The notes: generated by a model from the letters alone, not told the origin. A stretch of 64,000 nt of DNA from Weissella hellenica (GCF_005405545.1 NZ_BJEG01000005.1:1-64000), one strand, 5' to 3'; shown: positions 35,134 to 45,622, counted from the first letter of the stretch. Numbers and translations: made by a program.

Positions 35134-35937
35134 TTAATCTTGCCACAAATATTTAGCATCCATCACTGGATCTTGTGAAGTCAAAATTTTTGGCCCGTCG
35201 TTCGTTATTGCTAACGTATGCTCGTACTGTACCGATAAACTACCATCACCAGAAACATAGTATTCCCAGCCAGTTTCAGGAACAATTTCCGTTTTAATCT
35301 CCCAATCACCGCCAGCATTTACCATTGGTTCAATCGTAATAACCATACCAGCCTTTAGACGTAGTCCCTTGTGTGGCACTCCATAATGAAAGACATTAGG
35401 CTCTTCGTGCATTGTCGGTCCAATGCCATGACCGATCAAATCACGAACATCACCCATATGATTTTCATTTTCAACATAATCTTGAATAGCAAAACCAATA
35501 TCACCTAAACGATTACCAACTTGGGCTTGATCTATTCCTAAATACAATGCCTTAAGTGTAACATCCATTAAATGGTCAATCTCTGGTGTACTTTCACCAA
35601 CAACATATGTCCAAGCTGAATCACTCTCATAACCATGCCAGTTAACACAAAAGTCAACTGTTACAATGTCATGATTTTTTAGCTTCAAACCCTTACGTGG
35701 GGTTGCATGAGCAACTTCATTATTGATACTAATGCATGTTGCATATTTATAACCCTCAAATCCTTTTTCTGAAGGTGTTGCATCATGATCCAAAATATAC
35801 TGGTTGACAATTTCTTCAATCTCCCAAGTATCCATACCAACATGAATCTTATCGCGCAATGCTAAGTGTGCACCAGCCAGAATAGCACCTGATTTTGCCA
35901 TACCTGAAATTTCTCGCTTAGATTTTAAAGTAATCAT
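35134..35937 (-). CDS. map: Methionine aminopeptidase type I
   Basis: The 267-residue pita-bread fold has metal ligands Asp in VTVDFCV, Asp in YESDSAWTY, His in GHGIGPTMHEEPN, Glu in TIEPMV and Glu in QYEHTL. It removes the initiator methionine from new proteins after deformylation. The slightly long form (about 15 residues more than the minimal enzyme) is common in Lactobacillales. The RBS AAAGGAG precedes ATG; an NAD(P)-binding epimerase-like gene lies 18 bases upstream on the same strand. Confidence 0.93.
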   Translation of the reverse strand: MITLKSKREISGMAKSGAILAGAHLALRDKIHVGMDTWEIEEIVNQYILDHDATPSEKGFEGYKYATCISINNEVAHATPRKGLKLKNHDIVTVDFCVNWHGYESDSAWTYVVGESTPEIDHLMDVTLKALYLGIDQAQVGNRLGDIGFAIQDYVENENHMGDVRDLIGHGIGPTMHEEPNVFHYGVPHKGLRLKAGMVITIEPMVNAGGDWEIKTEIVPETGWEYYVSGDGSLSVQYEHTLAITNDGPKILTSQDPVMDAKYLWQD

Positions 35938-35955
35938 TTACTCTCCTTTATCAGC

Positions 35956-36591
35956 CTACTTGATTTTTTGTGTTAACTCACTCGGCTTATTTTGTATTAT
36001 TTTTAATAATTCCAAATTAAATACCCGCCGTTTAATAGGTCGGTACTTTTTTAGAAAATGCATGTGCAATATATTAATTGCAAAGCTGAGTAAAATTCCC
36101 GGAACATAATTAAACAATCGCTGCCGATCATAAACCATTCCCGGATAAACCACAACAAATTGATTATCTAACTTTTTAGTACCATAATCAATCACTTCTT
36201 TTTTGGCTGCTAGATAATTACGTAAAAACCATGGTGCTGCATTTGCACCAATAAAGATAAATTTAACGGATTTTTCAACTGTCGCAACTTCATCAATCAC
36301 TTGTTTGGCCGGTTGCACGCTATTTTTATAGTAATTTGTATTTTTCCGCTTACTAGGCAAGAAAATGCCCACGCAATCTATTACAACATCTGATGATGAG
36401 ATTACTTGTTGCCACTCACCAGACTTATTAAAATCAACTGCCATATAGGTAACAGGTCTAACCAAATGCTCTTTGTTTTTATCCCCAGAACGGGACATAC
36501 TGATTAAATCATAACTAGAACTGTTTTTTATAATTGTTGCTAAAATACCCTGTCCAAGGTAACCGGTACCACCCATCACTGTTATCTTCAT
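35956..36591 (-). CDS. NAD(P)-binding epimerase-like (NDUFA9/atypical SDR) protein
   Basis: Read from ATG 36591 (211 residues; GGAAG ahead), an upstream TTG is less likely. The start ITVMGGTGYLGQGIL is the GxxGxxG nucleotide site of atypical SDRs, followed by DVVIDCVGIFLPS and VKFIFIGANAAPWFLRNY. The catalytic Tyr-x3-Lys is not evident. Such proteins act as isomerases, reductases or cofactor-sensing proteins. It reads toward map and may share its transcript. The start overlaps the tail of a GGDEF gene remnant. Confidence 0.75.
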   Translation of the reverse strand: MKITVMGGTGYLGQGILATIIKNSSSYDLISMSRSGDKNKEHLVRPVTYMAVDFNKSGEWQQVISSSDVVIDCVGIFLPSKRKNTNYYKNSVQPAKQVIDEVATVEKSVKFIFIGANAAPWFLRNYLAAKKEVIDYGTKKLDNQFVVVYPGMVYDRQRLFNYVPGILLSFAINILHMHFLKKYRPIKRRVFNLELLKIIQNKPSELTQKIK

Positions 36592-36596
36592 AATTT

Positions 36597-36803
36597 TTAC
36601 TTCCAATCAACATTTTTTGAGCTAATATTAGTGCCTTCATAGTTTATCAAATTTTTACCACTTTTTTTAGCTTGATATAAATACATATCTGCACGCTTAT
36701 ACAAGGCTAATTCCTCAGTATCATCCACATCATGTTGGGTAACACCAATTGATAAAGTTACTTTGATCGATTCATCATTTGCATTTGTAATTTTTGCCGT
36801 TCA
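36597..36803 (-). pseudogene. C-terminal remnant of a GGDEF-domain (diguanylate cyclase) protein
   Basis: On the minus strand, frame ANDESIKVTLSIGVTQ, then LALYKRADMYLYQAKKSGKN, reads the end of a GGDEF domain: the SIG strand and the A-D-x-A-L-Y-x-A-K-x-x-G-R-N helix. It ends in ISSKNVDWK and a stop at 36597-36599. Upstream an in-frame TGA (36801-36803) cuts it, and the GGDEF active-site loop itself is gone. The downstream epimerase-like gene begins within a few bases of the stop, so they once formed an operon. Confidence 0.75.
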
Positions 36804-37126
36804 ATATCGTAAATTGTGATACCAATTATTCATTAATACTAACACTTTTTAGCTAACCAGAGTAATAATTTAAATGTATTTTACGTCATTTACTATATTA
36901 AGATTTTTCGTCTCATATTTTAAAAATTATTACAATAACGACAGTTAAAGAGGTTATACAGTAAAAATTTACTGTATTGCTTCTTTCATATAATTTATTT
37001 GATTAAAAATACCTTTTCTCACACATATCATGTGTACAAATAAAAATGCCATATATTTTAATTTTAATCAAAATACATGATAACTTTATATGAGTCTACT
37101 TTTTACGCTTATTTAATTTTTAATAA
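36804..37126. other. AT-rich intergenic region, no gene seen
   Basis: This stretch is upstream of the GGDEF remnant and downstream of the OppA gene. I find no open frame with homology, no clear hairpin with a T run and no RNA gene. It may hold further unrecognisable remains of the deleted GGDEF protein. Confidence 0.5.
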
Positions 37127-38755
37127 TTAATGCTTAACTGCATACTTGAAATTGAATGGTGCCCCTGTTGGATTAGCAATCACACCATTAACCTTAGGGT
37201 TCAACAATGATGCCGTTGAACGATAGTATAGCGGTGCCACACCGGCTTCCTTTTCTAATATTTGTTCAGCCTTCTTAAAGTCGTCATATTGGGCCTTCTT
37301 GTTATTAGCATTTTTACCTTCAGCATTTTCTAACGTCGCATCATAGTCTGCATTTTGCCACTTACCATAATTATATGATGCATCCGACTTATACAAATCT
37401 AAGAATGACGAAGCATCTGGATAATCAGCTAACCAACCAAAGTTCAACATTTGGAAATCACCATCTGTACTCAACTTCAAACGTTGCTTCTTTGGCACTG
37501 TTTTAATTGAAACATCCATGCCCTTTAAGTTTTGTTCTAATTGTTCTTGTAAGAATTGCGCCACGCGCTTTGATGTATCATCATCATCAGTTAATAACTG
37601 TACAGATAAATCAGACTTACCCTCTTCTTTCAATCCTTCTTTGAATAAGTTTGCAGCCTTTTTCTTATCAAACTTGATTGCACCCTTTACTTCAGCATCG
37701 GCTGCAAAATCCTTGTTATTATTTGGATTCTTTACTAAGCCCTTGGGTGTATAAGTTGTTGCCGGAATAGCTGAACCCGTAACAATTTTATCAGATAATG
37801 TTTTCCGATTAATTGCATAAGAAATCGCTTGACGAATCTTTGTATTTTTAAATTCCGGTACTTTTTCTTGATTCATTTGCAAAGCTTGTGTTGCACCAGT
37901 TTTAATTTCTTTGTATCCTGATTTATTTTTTGAGGCTTTCACTTGATCAGGAGAAAGTGGCGTGAAATCTAATTTCTTACCTTGATACAAATTATAACCA
38001 GTGTTTTGATCCTTAATAGTTTGAACAGCAATCTTCTTTGTTTTAACTTTTTTTGCATCAAAGTACTTATCGTTCTTCACGTATGAGTACTTATTGTTTG
38101 ATCCGGACCATCCTTTTAACTTATAAGGACCTGCTGATAAATAAGTTTTGGCAGAGGTTCCATATTTATTGCCCTGTTCTTTCACAAATTTTTCATTCTG
38201 TGGGAAGAAAACTGGCATTGTAATTTCTTGTAAGAAATATGAAGAAGGTGACTCTAACGTTACATTTAATGTATGATCATCAACTGCTTCAATTCCCAAA
38301 TCTGTTGGTTGTTTATCACCATCTTGAATCGCTGGTGCATTTTTTACACTATCCATCAAGTAAGCGTATTCTGACGCAGTTTTAGGATCAATTGAACGTT
38401 GCCACCCATACACAAAATCTTTAGCTGTTAATGCATCCCCATTTTCCCACTTCAAACCTGAACGTAAATGGAAAGTATAAGTTAACCCATCTGACGATTT
38501 TTCATAACTTTTAGCTGCTTCATTTTCTAATTTATTGCCTTTACCAAATTGAACCAATGGTAGCCCTGTTGCACCAATCGCATCAGCTGATACAGTATCC
38601 GTTGATTTTGCTGGATCCATGGTTGGTAATGCTGCCACCTCCGACCAATTAATTGTCTTACTAGTTGCTGCTGAGGCAGAAATTGCAGGTAACGCAACAC
38701 TACCAATCATTGTAACTGATGCCGCTAATACCGTAATTTTTCCAATATTTCTCAT
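37127..38755 (-). CDS. oppA: Oligopeptide-binding protein (OppA family), lipobox absent
   Basis: Read from ATG 38755 (542 residues, GAAGGTG ahead), a GTG nine bases upstream would spoil that site. It has a signal peptide ending near ISASAATS, then the SBP_bac_5 fold: ALPTMDPAKSTDT, LRSGLKWENGDALTAKDFVYGWQRSIDP, SAGPYKLKGW and FGWLADYPDASSFLDLY. It captures oligopeptides outside the cell for an Opp permease. The usual lipobox cysteine is missing; a signal peptidase I site is present instead. No oppBCDF genes are adjacent, so it must work with a distant transporter or act alone. Confidence 0.87.
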   Translation of the reverse strand: MRNIGKITVLAASVTMIGSVALPAISASAATSKTINWSEVAALPTMDPAKSTDTVSADAIGATGLPLVQFGKGNKLENEAAKSYEKSSDGLTYTFHLRSGLKWENGDALTAKDFVYGWQRSIDPKTASEYAYLMDSVKNAPAIQDGDKQPTDLGIEAVDDHTLNVTLESPSSYFLQEITMPVFFPQNEKFVKEQGNKYGTSAKTYLSAGPYKLKGWSGSNNKYSYVKNDKYFDAKKVKTKKIAVQTIKDQNTGYNLYQGKKLDFTPLSPDQVKASKNKSGYKEIKTGATQALQMNQEKVPEFKNTKIRQAISYAINRKTLSDKIVTGSAIPATTYTPKGLVKNPNNNKDFAADAEVKGAIKFDKKKAANLFKEGLKEEGKSDLSVQLLTDDDDTSKRVAQFLQEQLEQNLKGMDVSIKTVPKKQRLKLSTDGDFQMLNFGWLADYPDASSFLDLYKSDASYNYGKWQNADYDATLENAEGKNANNKKAQYDDFKKAEQILEKEAGVAPLYYRSTASLLNPKVNGVIANPTGAPFNFKYAVKH

Positions 38756-38853
38756 AATTGTCACCTTCTACATCCTATCCGTTAATTGTTTCATTATATT
38801 ACCATATATCGCTCATTTAGTCTAATCGTTTTTTAATTTTAATTTCATAAAAC

Positions 38854-38881
38854 AAAAAGGCCAAAGCGTGTACTTTGACCT
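38854..38881 (-). terminator. Terminator after alpha/beta hydrolase gene
   Basis: Stem AGGTCAAAG/CTTTGGCCT (one G-U/mismatch) with a T run on the minus strand, about 45 bases past the hydrolase stop codon. Confidence 0.75.
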
Positions 38882-38926
38882 ATTTTATGGTATTAAGTTA
38901 TAAAACAAATGTTATAACAGTATTTA

Positions 38927-39724
38927 TTACTGATTTTTTGCAATAAACTCAATAACAATACGATTAAATTCATTGTAAAATTCTAAGTGTGGGATGTGAC
39001 CCGAACCCTCAAAAATGTGAACAGCTGAATTTTTAACTTGTTGTAAATCACGACCAGCTTGCGCATGACCTACTGGATATAAAGGTGACTCTGAACCAGC
39101 TAAAAACAAATGTGGTATACGTTCATTTGCAACAACATCTCGCCAGTCCTGAACAATCCCATCAACCATTAATGGCCGATTTTTTTTAAAATTAAACGGC
39201 ACGTAACCCGCTGAAACTTGTTGTTTCAATTCTTTATCGATGGTTTGGCGAACTAACTTCGTTTTGGGAAAATCATCAGCAATCTGACTAATCTCTTTAA
39301 ACGAAGAATCTGCAACGCCATACTGCCAACCATCTTCATTTAACATTTTAGGCGTCTGATCTTCAGTTACCAAAGCTTTAACATGCTGATCACCAAATAA
39401 AGAAATATACTGACTAGCAACCATTGCTCCCATTGAGTGACCAACTAAGCTAAAATCTTCAACATGTAGATATACCAACAGATTGTGTAAATCCATCGCT
39501 AACCGTGAAATGCGTAAACCTTTGTCCGTTTGCTCACTTTGACCATGATTACGATATTCAAAACGTAAAATACGAAAACCAGCTTGTTTAAAATCATCAA
39601 CTTGTGCCGTCCAGGTCGTAATCATACTTGTATACCCACCTAACAGTACAACTACCGGTTGATCGTAATTACCATCAAATTGGTAATGTAATCGCACACC
39701 GTCATTTGTTTTAAAGAAAGACAT
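38927..39724 (-). CDS. Alpha/beta hydrolase
   Basis: The 265-residue protein has the oxyanion region VVLLGGYTSMITTW, the nucleophile elbow LVGHSMGAMVAS (Ser about 95), and the catalytic His in GSGHIPHLE near the C-terminus; an acid in LFLAGSESPLYP follows strand 7. It belongs with 3-oxoadipate enol-lactonase/esterase-like serine hydrolases. It lies 34 bases downstream of pdhD on the same strand and may be read from the pdh transcript, but nothing indicates a role in lipoate or pyruvate metabolism. Confidence 0.85.
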   Translation of the reverse strand: MSFFKTNDGVRLHYQFDGNYDQPVVVLLGGYTSMITTWTAQVDDFKQAGFRILRFEYRNHGQSEQTDKGLRISRLAMDLHNLLVYLHVEDFSLVGHSMGAMVASQYISLFGDQHVKALVTEDQTPKMLNEDGWQYGVADSSFKEISQIADDFPKTKLVRQTIDKELKQQVSAGYVPFNFKKNRPLMVDGIVQDWRDVVANERIPHLFLAGSESPLYPVGHAQAGRDLQQVKNSAVHIFEGSGHIPHLEFYNEFNRIVIEFIAKNQ

Positions 39725-39758
39725 TGCTTACCCACCTCAATTTAGTTATTTCTATCTA

Positions 39759-41165
39759 TTATACATGAATACCCAAACCATCCGCTACTTCGGCCGCATC
39801 CATAATTGCTTCACCCAAAGTTGGATGTGGATGGATAGTCAAAGAAATATCTTCTGAAGTTAAGCCATTCTCAATTGCCAATGAAAGCTCAGAAATCAAA
39901 TCTGAAGCTGATGGACCTACAATTTGAGCACCTAACATAGCACTACTCTCTTTATCCGTAATCAAGCGAATAAAACCAACACCTGCATCCATCGCCAAGG
40001 CACGTCCATTAGCTGCAAATGGGAACTTGCTAATCTTAGCATTCAAGCCCTTTTCTTTAACAGAATCTGGCGTTTCCCCTGTAGTAGCAAGTTCATACTG
40101 TGTATACGCAACAGCTGGTAACGAGTAGTGCAAATCACGTGCATTCGCAGCGCCACTAATAGCTGCTGCTGCCACCTTACCTTCAAAACTTGCTTTGTGA
40201 GCCAAGGCTGGACCGGCAACAATGTCACCAATTGCGTAAATGTGCGATACACTCGTCTTCATTTGATCATTTACTTCAATCAAACCATGATCACCAACTT
40301 TAATATCAGTGTTATTTAATCCAAGTGTATCAGAATTAGCTTTACGTCCAACTGATACCAAAAGATAATCACCAGTAACCGTCTGTTCCTTACCATCAAC
40401 CTCATAAGTCAATGTGACTTCTTTATCTGTTTGAGTCGCACCTTTAGCCATTGCTGACGTGATGATTTCACCACCGTGTTGCTTGAAGTCATTCAACACT
40501 GGTTTTGTCATTTCTTTATCAAAACCATTCAATGTGTGATCAAGACCTTCAACAATTGTGACCTTTGATCCTAAGTTGGCATATGCACCACCTAATTCAG
40601 AACCAATAACACCACCACCGACAACAATTAGACGCTCAGGTACTTCTGGCAAGCTCAAGACACCAGTCGAATCAACAATACGACCACCAAACTTCAAGCT
40701 TGGAATCTCAACAGGTCGCGAACCAGCGGCCACAATTGCGTTTTCAAAACGCAACAATTGGTGACCATCTTCTTGCACAACGTTTAAAGTCTCATTATCA
40801 GTAAATGTTGCTTCACCTTTAATTACTTGCACATGGTGCTTCTTCAAAAGCATCGCAACACCGCCCGTAAGTTGCTCAACAACCTTGTGTTGCTTCCAAT
40901 CTTGTGCCTTTGCCCAATCTAATTTACCAGTTAGCGATAGACCAAACGGATTTTCTTCTTGTGATTCACGATAATGATGACCGACATTAATCAATGCCTT
41001 TGATGGGATACATCCAATGTTCAAACATACACCACCAATATTATCACGCTCAATAATGGTAACATCTTGGCCTAATTCAGCTGCTCGAATTGCGGCAACA
41101 TAACCACCAGGGCCTGAACCAATAATTACTGTACCAACATCTGTTGCTTCTGCACCAACAACCAT
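39759..41165 (-). CDS. pdhD: Dihydrolipoyl dehydrogenase (E3) of pyruvate dehydrogenase
   Basis: The 468-residue flavoprotein has FAD motif VIIGSGPGGYVAAIRAAELG (12-31), redox disulfide Cys47/Cys52 (GGVCLNIGCIPSK), NAD motif VVGGGVIGSELGG and the C-terminal His-Glu pair in IHPHPTLGEA. It reoxidises dihydrolipoamide on E2 and yields NADH. It is the last pdh gene, 2 bases after pdhC. Confidence 0.95.
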   Translation of the reverse strand: MVVGAEATDVGTVIIGSGPGGYVAAIRAAELGQDVTIIERDNIGGVCLNIGCIPSKALINVGHHYRESQEENPFGLSLTGKLDWAKAQDWKQHKVVEQLTGGVAMLLKKHHVQVIKGEATFTDNETLNVVQEDGHQLLRFENAIVAAGSRPVEIPSLKFGGRIVDSTGVLSLPEVPERLIVVGGGVIGSELGGAYANLGSKVTIVEGLDHTLNGFDKEMTKPVLNDFKQHGGEIITSAMAKGATQTDKEVTLTYEVDGKEQTVTGDYLLVSVGRKANSDTLGLNNTDIKVGDHGLIEVNDQMKTSVSHIYAIGDIVAGPALAHKASFEGKVAAAAISGAANARDLHYSLPAVAYTQYELATTGETPDSVKEKGLNAKISKFPFAANGRALAMDAGVGFIRLITDKESSAMLGAQIVGPSASDLISELSLAIENGLTSEDISLTIHPHPTLGEAIMDAAEVADGLGIHV

Positions 41166-41167
41166 TT

Positions 41168-42460
41168 TTATACCTCCATCAACATGAAGCTAGGATCAGC
41201 CAACAATTTCTTAAAGTAGTTCATTGATTGTTGACCCAACATACCGTCAATCAAACGGTGATCATAGCTTAGTGATAACTTCATATTCTGTCCAACAGCC
41301 AATTCGCCATTTTCATCAACGATTGGTTCCTTAAGAATTGATCCAAGACCTAGGATAGCTGATTCCTTACCATTAATAATTGGCGTGAACCATGTTCCAC
41401 GAGCTGAACCTAAGTTAGAGATAGTAATTGTTGCACCTTGCATTTGTGCTGGCTTGATTGTACCTTCACGAACGGCAGTTGCTAAGTCTGCAATTTCAGT
41501 TGCAATCGCCATAATTGACTTGCTCTCGGCATGTGCAATAACTGGTACATACAAACCTGATGGTGCGTTAACGGCAACACCAACATTTACAGTATCATGA
41601 TAAATAACTTCATTGCTATCCATATCAATTGATGCATTAAGCTCTGGGAACTTCTTACCCATTGCTGCCAATGCCTTAACTGCATATGCTAAGTATGTTA
41701 ACTTAACACCCTGTTCCTTAGCAGATTCCTTGAATTGTGAACGGTGTGCAACCAACTTTGAAACTTCAATACTATCAAAGTTTGTAACTGTTGGAATCGT
41801 GACGTTTTGGACTGACATCGCCTTAGCGATTGCCTTACGGACACCACTCATTGGTTGACGACCAGACTTCATCTCAGCTGGTTCTACCTTTGGCGCTGGA
41901 GCAGCTGGTGCGACTGGTGCTTCAGGCTTTGGTGCAACTGGTGCTGGTTCTTCAACACCCAATTGTGAACCAGTAAAGCCAACAACATCGTTCATTGTAA
42001 TATGACCATGGCGACCAGTAGCAGGTACTTGGTTCAAATCAATTTGATTTTCAAATGCGTAATGACGTACCGATGGCATTGCCAAAATTTGTCCGTTAGT
42101 TGCCACAACATTACCTGCAGATGCTGGTTCTACCGGAGCCTCTGGCGCCGGCGCTGGTTCAGCTGGCTTTTCTTCTTCCTTAGCAGCAGGTGCTGACTCG
42201 CCACCAGCTGTACTACCAGAACCATCCCCATCAAACTCAATCAAAGGATCGCCAACCTCAACAGTTGTATCTGGTTCAACAAACAACTTAGTTACTTTCC
42301 CAGCATAGGGTGACAAAATCTCTTGTACTAACTTATCATTTTGTACCTCAGCAACGGAATCATCAACAGCTACTGTATCACCAACTTTGACTAACCAATT
42401 AGTAATATCACCTTCGGCCATTCCTTCACCAATATCCGGCATCTTAAAAATCTCAGTCAT
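41168..42460 (-). CDS. pdhC: Dihydrolipoyl acetyltransferase (E2) of pyruvate dehydrogenase
   Basis: The 430-residue protein has one lipoyl domain (lipoyl Lys43 in QNDKLVQE), an Ala/Pro/Glu-rich linker, a peripheral subunit-binding domain ([19 protein letters not shown], about 128-165), a second Pro/Ala linker and the catalytic domain (from ~200) ending with [11 protein letters not shown] (His, Asp). It moves the acetyl group to CoA and forms the core of the complex. It overlaps pdhB by 8 bases. Gram-positive E2 often has one or two lipoyl domains; this has one. Confidence 0.95.
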   Translation of the reverse strand: MTEIFKMPDIGEGMAEGDITNWLVKVGDTVAVDDSVAEVQNDKLVQEILSPYAGKVTKLFVEPDTTVEVGDPLIEFDGDGSGSTAGGESAPAAKEEEKPAEPAPAPEAPVEPASAGNVVATNGQILAMPSVRHYAFENQIDLNQVPATGRHGHITMNDVVGFTGSQLGVEEPAPVAPKPEAPVAPAAPAPKVEPAEMKSGRQPMSGVRKAIAKAMSVQNVTIPTVTNFDSIEVSKLVAHRSQFKESAKEQGVKLTYLAYAVKALAAMGKKFPELNASIDMDSNEVIYHDTVNVGVAVNAPSGLYVPVIAHAESKSIMAIATEIADLATAVREGTIKPAQMQGATITISNLGSARGTWFTPIINGKESAILGLGSILKEPIVDENGELAVGQNMKLSLSYDHRLIDGMLGQQSMNYFKKLLADPSFMLMEV

Positions 42461-43433
42461 AGTTTACAACCTCCTTGGCCTTAGCAACAACATCATCGGC
42501 CTTAACCATCCAATCATTTTCAGCTTGCGCAAACGGATAAACTGTATCCGGTGCTGCGACACGACCAATCGGTGCCTTCAAACTTAGAATAAAACGTTCT
42601 GAAATTTCAGACATAACTGTTGACGCAACACCAGCCATACGTTGTGCTTCTTGCACAACCACAACACGACCAGTCTTTTTAACTGATTCACCAATTGTTT
42701 CAATATCAATTGGTGAAACCGTACGTAAGTCGATTACTTCAGTCTCAATACCGTCTTTAGCCAATTCATCAGCAGCCTTTAATGACAAAGGTACCGCACC
42801 ACCATAAGAAATAATGGTTACGTCCGATCCTTCTCGAACAATAGCTGCTTTATCTAATGGTGTTGTGTAATAGCCATCAGCAACTTCACCCTTCATAGAA
42901 CGGTAAAGATGCAAGTTTTCCAAGAAAACAACGGGATCGTTTGATTCAATTGAGCTTAATAGCAATCCCTTTGCATCAGCAGGGTTGGCAGGCATAACAA
43001 CACGTAGGCCAGGAACTTGTGCAACAAGCCCTTCCAAATTGTCGGCATGCATTTCTGGTGTCTTGGTTCCACCACCATAAGGTGAACGAACGACTATCGG
43101 CATATTACGTGTCCCATTAAAACGATAACGAGCACGTGACATCTGGCCAGCAATTGAATCCATCACCTCAAATAAGAACCCAAAGAATTGAATTTCCATA
43201 ATTGGACGGTATCCTGTTGTTGCTAATCCAATTGCTAATCCACCAATTCCTGATTCTGCTAATGGTGTATTGAAGACACGATCTTCACTATACTTTGCTT
43301 GCAATCCATCGGTTGCACGGAACACACCACCATTTTCACCAACATCTTCACCAAAAATTAGGGTGTCTTCATCTTTTTCTAAAGCTAAATCTAAGGCATC
43401 CTGAATTGCTGCAATATATGTTTTATTAGCCAT
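42453..43433 (-). CDS. pdhB: Pyruvate dehydrogenase E1 beta subunit
   Basis: The 326-residue protein has [36 protein letters not shown] at the N-terminus (Glu needed for thiamine diphosphate activation), [32 protein letters not shown] in the middle and the C-terminal transketolase domain. With PdhA it forms the thiamine-diphosphate-dependent E1 that decarboxylates pyruvate. It starts 2 bases after pdhA. Confidence 0.95.
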   Translation of the reverse strand: MANKTYIAAIQDALDLALEKDEDTLIFGEDVGENGGVFRATDGLQAKYSEDRVFNTPLAESGIGGLAIGLATTGYRPIMEIQFFGFLFEVMDSIAGQMSRARYRFNGTRNMPIVVRSPYGGGTKTPEMHADNLEGLVAQVPGLRVVMPANPADAKGLLLSSIESNDPVVFLENLHLYRSMKGEVADGYYTTPLDKAAIVREGSDVTIISYGGAVPLSLKAADELAKDGIETEVIDLRTVSPIDIETIGESVKKTGRVVVVQEAQRMAGVASTVMSEISERFILSLKAPIGRVAAPDTVYPFAQAENDWMVKADDVVAKAKEVVNYD

Positions 43434-43435
43434 AA

Positions 43436-44572
43436 TTACTTACCCTCGCTCTCGAAGTGCTCAATTTGTTCTTGCATAGCTTGTCCTGGAACTTCCAATG
43501 TGTTCTTTAAGAAGTCAGAAATCTTTTGCTTTTCAATATTATCGGCAATCTTAATTTGCTCATCAATATAACTATCTACTTCAGCAATGTAATCTTCTTC
43601 TTGCTTCTCGTCCCAAACATTCTTGTCTGTCATGAACTTACGCATCCGAATCAGTGGTTCCTTCTTCCACCATTCAGCAATGTCTTCCTTAGTACGGTAA
43701 CGTAATGGATCATCACCAGCTGTTGAATGTGGTTCCAAACGATTAGTTAACGTCTCAATTAAGACCGGTCCATTACCTGCAATAGCCCATGCACGTGCTT
43801 CTTTAGAAGCTAAGTACATTGCCAAAGGATCATTACCATCAACAACTAGACTTGGGATTCCGGAACCCCAACCCTTAGCAGCCAAATGTGGTGCAGCTGT
43901 TTGTAATTCACGTGGCGTCGAAATGGCATAACCATTATTTTGAACAAAGAAAACAGCATTTGCCTTATAGGCTGAAGCAAAGTTAACACCCTCGTAGAAA
44001 TCTCCTTGTGATGTTCCACCGTCTCCCGTATAAGCATAAGCGACAGCATCTTGCTTACGCTTCTTTAGTCCTAGAGCAACCCCTGCTGCTTCAACATATT
44101 GCGCACCAATAATAATTTGTGGCATCCATGAATTAACTGGTTCACCCTCTTCAGTCGTAAACTCATTACCCTTAGCATGGCCACGTGACCAAAGAATGGC
44201 CTTCCAAACTGGCCAACCTTTGTCAACAATTTCAGGAATATCACGGTATCCTGGGAACAACCAATCTTCCTTACCAAAGGCGTAAGCTGATGCCATTTGT
44301 GAAGCTTCTTGACCTGCAGTTGGTGCAAAGAAACCAAAACGTCCTTGCTTTGCTAATTTTGTTGAGCGAATATCTAGCTGACGACTAAACAACATCCGCT
44401 TCATAATTTCAACTAAATCTTCATCTGTTAATTCTGAACGCTTATAAGCTGCCTTATCCAATAATTTACCATCATTATCTAATAACTTTAATGTTGGGAA
44501 AAAATCATCTTGTGCTTGTAACTGTCCATCAAAATCTAAAACCTTCTTATTTGCATCTGCGATACTTGCCAT
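43436..44572 (-). CDS. pdhA: Pyruvate dehydrogenase E1 alpha subunit
   Basis: The 378-residue protein carries the thiamine diphosphate motif [20 protein letters not shown]...NN (about 195-225) and the phosphorylation-loop-like [16 protein letters not shown]. It binds the cofactor with PdhB and catalyses the first, rate-limiting step of pyruvate oxidation. It follows lplA by 15 bases; the two are probably cotranscribed. Confidence 0.95.
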   Translation of the reverse strand: MASIADANKKVLDFDGQLQAQDDFFPTLKLLDNDGKLLDKAAYKRSELTDEDLVEIMKRMLFSRQLDIRSTKLAKQGRFGFFAPTAGQEASQMASAYAFGKEDWLFPGYRDIPEIVDKGWPVWKAILWSRGHAKGNEFTTEEGEPVNSWMPQIIIGAQYVEAAGVALGLKKRKQDAVAYAYTGDGGTSQGDFYEGVNFASAYKANAVFFVQNNGYAISTPRELQTAAPHLAAKGWGSGIPSLVVDGNDPLAMYLASKEARAWAIAGNGPVLIETLTNRLEPHSTAGDDPLRYRTKEDIAEWWKKEPLIRMRKFMTDKNVWDEKQEEDYIAEVDSYIDEQIKIADNIEKQKISDFLKNTLEVPGQAMQEQIEHFESEGK

Positions 44573-44587
44573 GCGTGTAGCCCCTTT

Positions 44588-45586
44588 CTACTTATCACCG
44601 TCTCCAGTAAACAATACCGCTAACTCATTGTTAGTAATACCACCAAAATATTGACCATCTTTATTAGCATCTAAAACTTTCAAGATTGTATCTTGTGAGA
44701 AAGTTTGTCCAATAAATTCGTCCTTCATTTCACGCCAATCACGTACGCCCAAGAAATCCCCCGTAAAATCAATATCTTGAATTTTACCTTCCTTAACGTT
44801 TGCTTTAACGTCGACGCTACCCCCAGCATATTTTGCATGATTTACAAAATCAAAATCAGGACTATTACCGTAATTCCACTCCCACGTTGCAAACCTTTCG
44901 TTACGCCAACGTTTAATATCAGCGATCTGATCATCAGTTAGAATCATTTCCCCATCCTTACCTTGATTAGATAAGTAATAACGAAGTGCATCCATAAATC
45001 CTTCTAAAGTTTGGTTTTCTGGTGCATAATTTTTAATATTACCAACACGTGCGCGCACCGACTTGGCTGCTTTAGAAATAAACTTTTCATCAGCAACATT
45101 CAATGAACGAACCATTGCATCAACGTCAGTGTCCCACATCAACGTACCATGGTGCATTAAGTACCCACCAGCATACCGTTGGGCATTTCCTGACACCTTT
45201 TTACCATCCACTTCCAGGTCATTTCGACCTGTAATTTTAGCATCAATACCAATTGATTGTAGTGCATTATACATAGGCTCTACAAATTGCTTGAAGTTTA
45301 CCTGACTACTACTTTCAACTGGTACGAAAAAAGTGAAACAAATGTTTCCTAAATCATGATATACAGCACCACCACCAGACATACGGCGGACAACCTGTAT
45401 GTCCTCTTTATCCACATATTCCTGGTTCACTTCACCGAACGTATTTTGATTTTGTCCGACAATGACAGCCTTTTTATTCTGCCATAACGTAAAAACTGGT
45501 TCATTTGGCTTTAGGTTATAGAGTAACCAACTATCCATCGCAATATTCTGGTAGGCATCAGTGCCTAAATAGTTAATGTATCTCAC
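44588..45586 (-). CDS. lplA: Lipoate-protein ligase
   Basis: Read from GTG 45586 (332 residues, GGGGG ahead); an upstream TTG would contain that site. The LplA fold shows RRMSGGGAVYHDLGNICFTF (lipoyl-AMP binding), GRNDLEVDGKKVSGNAQ (Lys of the active site) and HHGTLMWDTD, plus a C-terminal accessory domain (from ~245). It attaches scavenged lipoate to E2 (PdhC). Its place at the head of the pdh operon couples cofactor loading to enzyme synthesis. Confidence 0.92.
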   Translation of the reverse strand: MRYINYLGTDAYQNIAMDSWLLYNLKPNEPVFTLWQNKKAVIVGQNQNTFGEVNQEYVDKEDIQVVRRMSGGGAVYHDLGNICFTFFVPVESSSQVNFKQFVEPMYNALQSIGIDAKITGRNDLEVDGKKVSGNAQRYAGGYLMHHGTLMWDTDVDAMVRSLNVADEKFISKAAKSVRARVGNIKNYAPENQTLEGFMDALRYYLSNQGKDGEMILTDDQIADIKRWRNERFATWEWNYGNSPDFDFVNHAKYAGGSVDVKANVKEGKIQDIDFTGDFLGVRDWREMKDEFIGQTFSQDTILKVLDANKDGQYFGGITNNELAVLFTGDGDK

Positions 45587-45608
45587 GATTGTTCCCCCTT
45601 TTCTCAAA

Positions 45609-45622
45609 AGAAAGCGCTTACA
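45609..45622 (-). promoter_or_regulatory. cre-like site before lplA-pdhABCD
   Basis: AGAAAGCGCTTACA matches the cre consensus at 13 of 14 positions. It lies 23 bases upstream of the lplA start codon, so CcpA control of the whole operon is likely. Confidence 0.7.

Noticed and set aside
44071-44337. Frames inside pdhA on the same strand in a shifted phase
   Set aside because: The overlapping pdhA frame is complete and conserved; the alternative frame has no homology or ribosome binding site.
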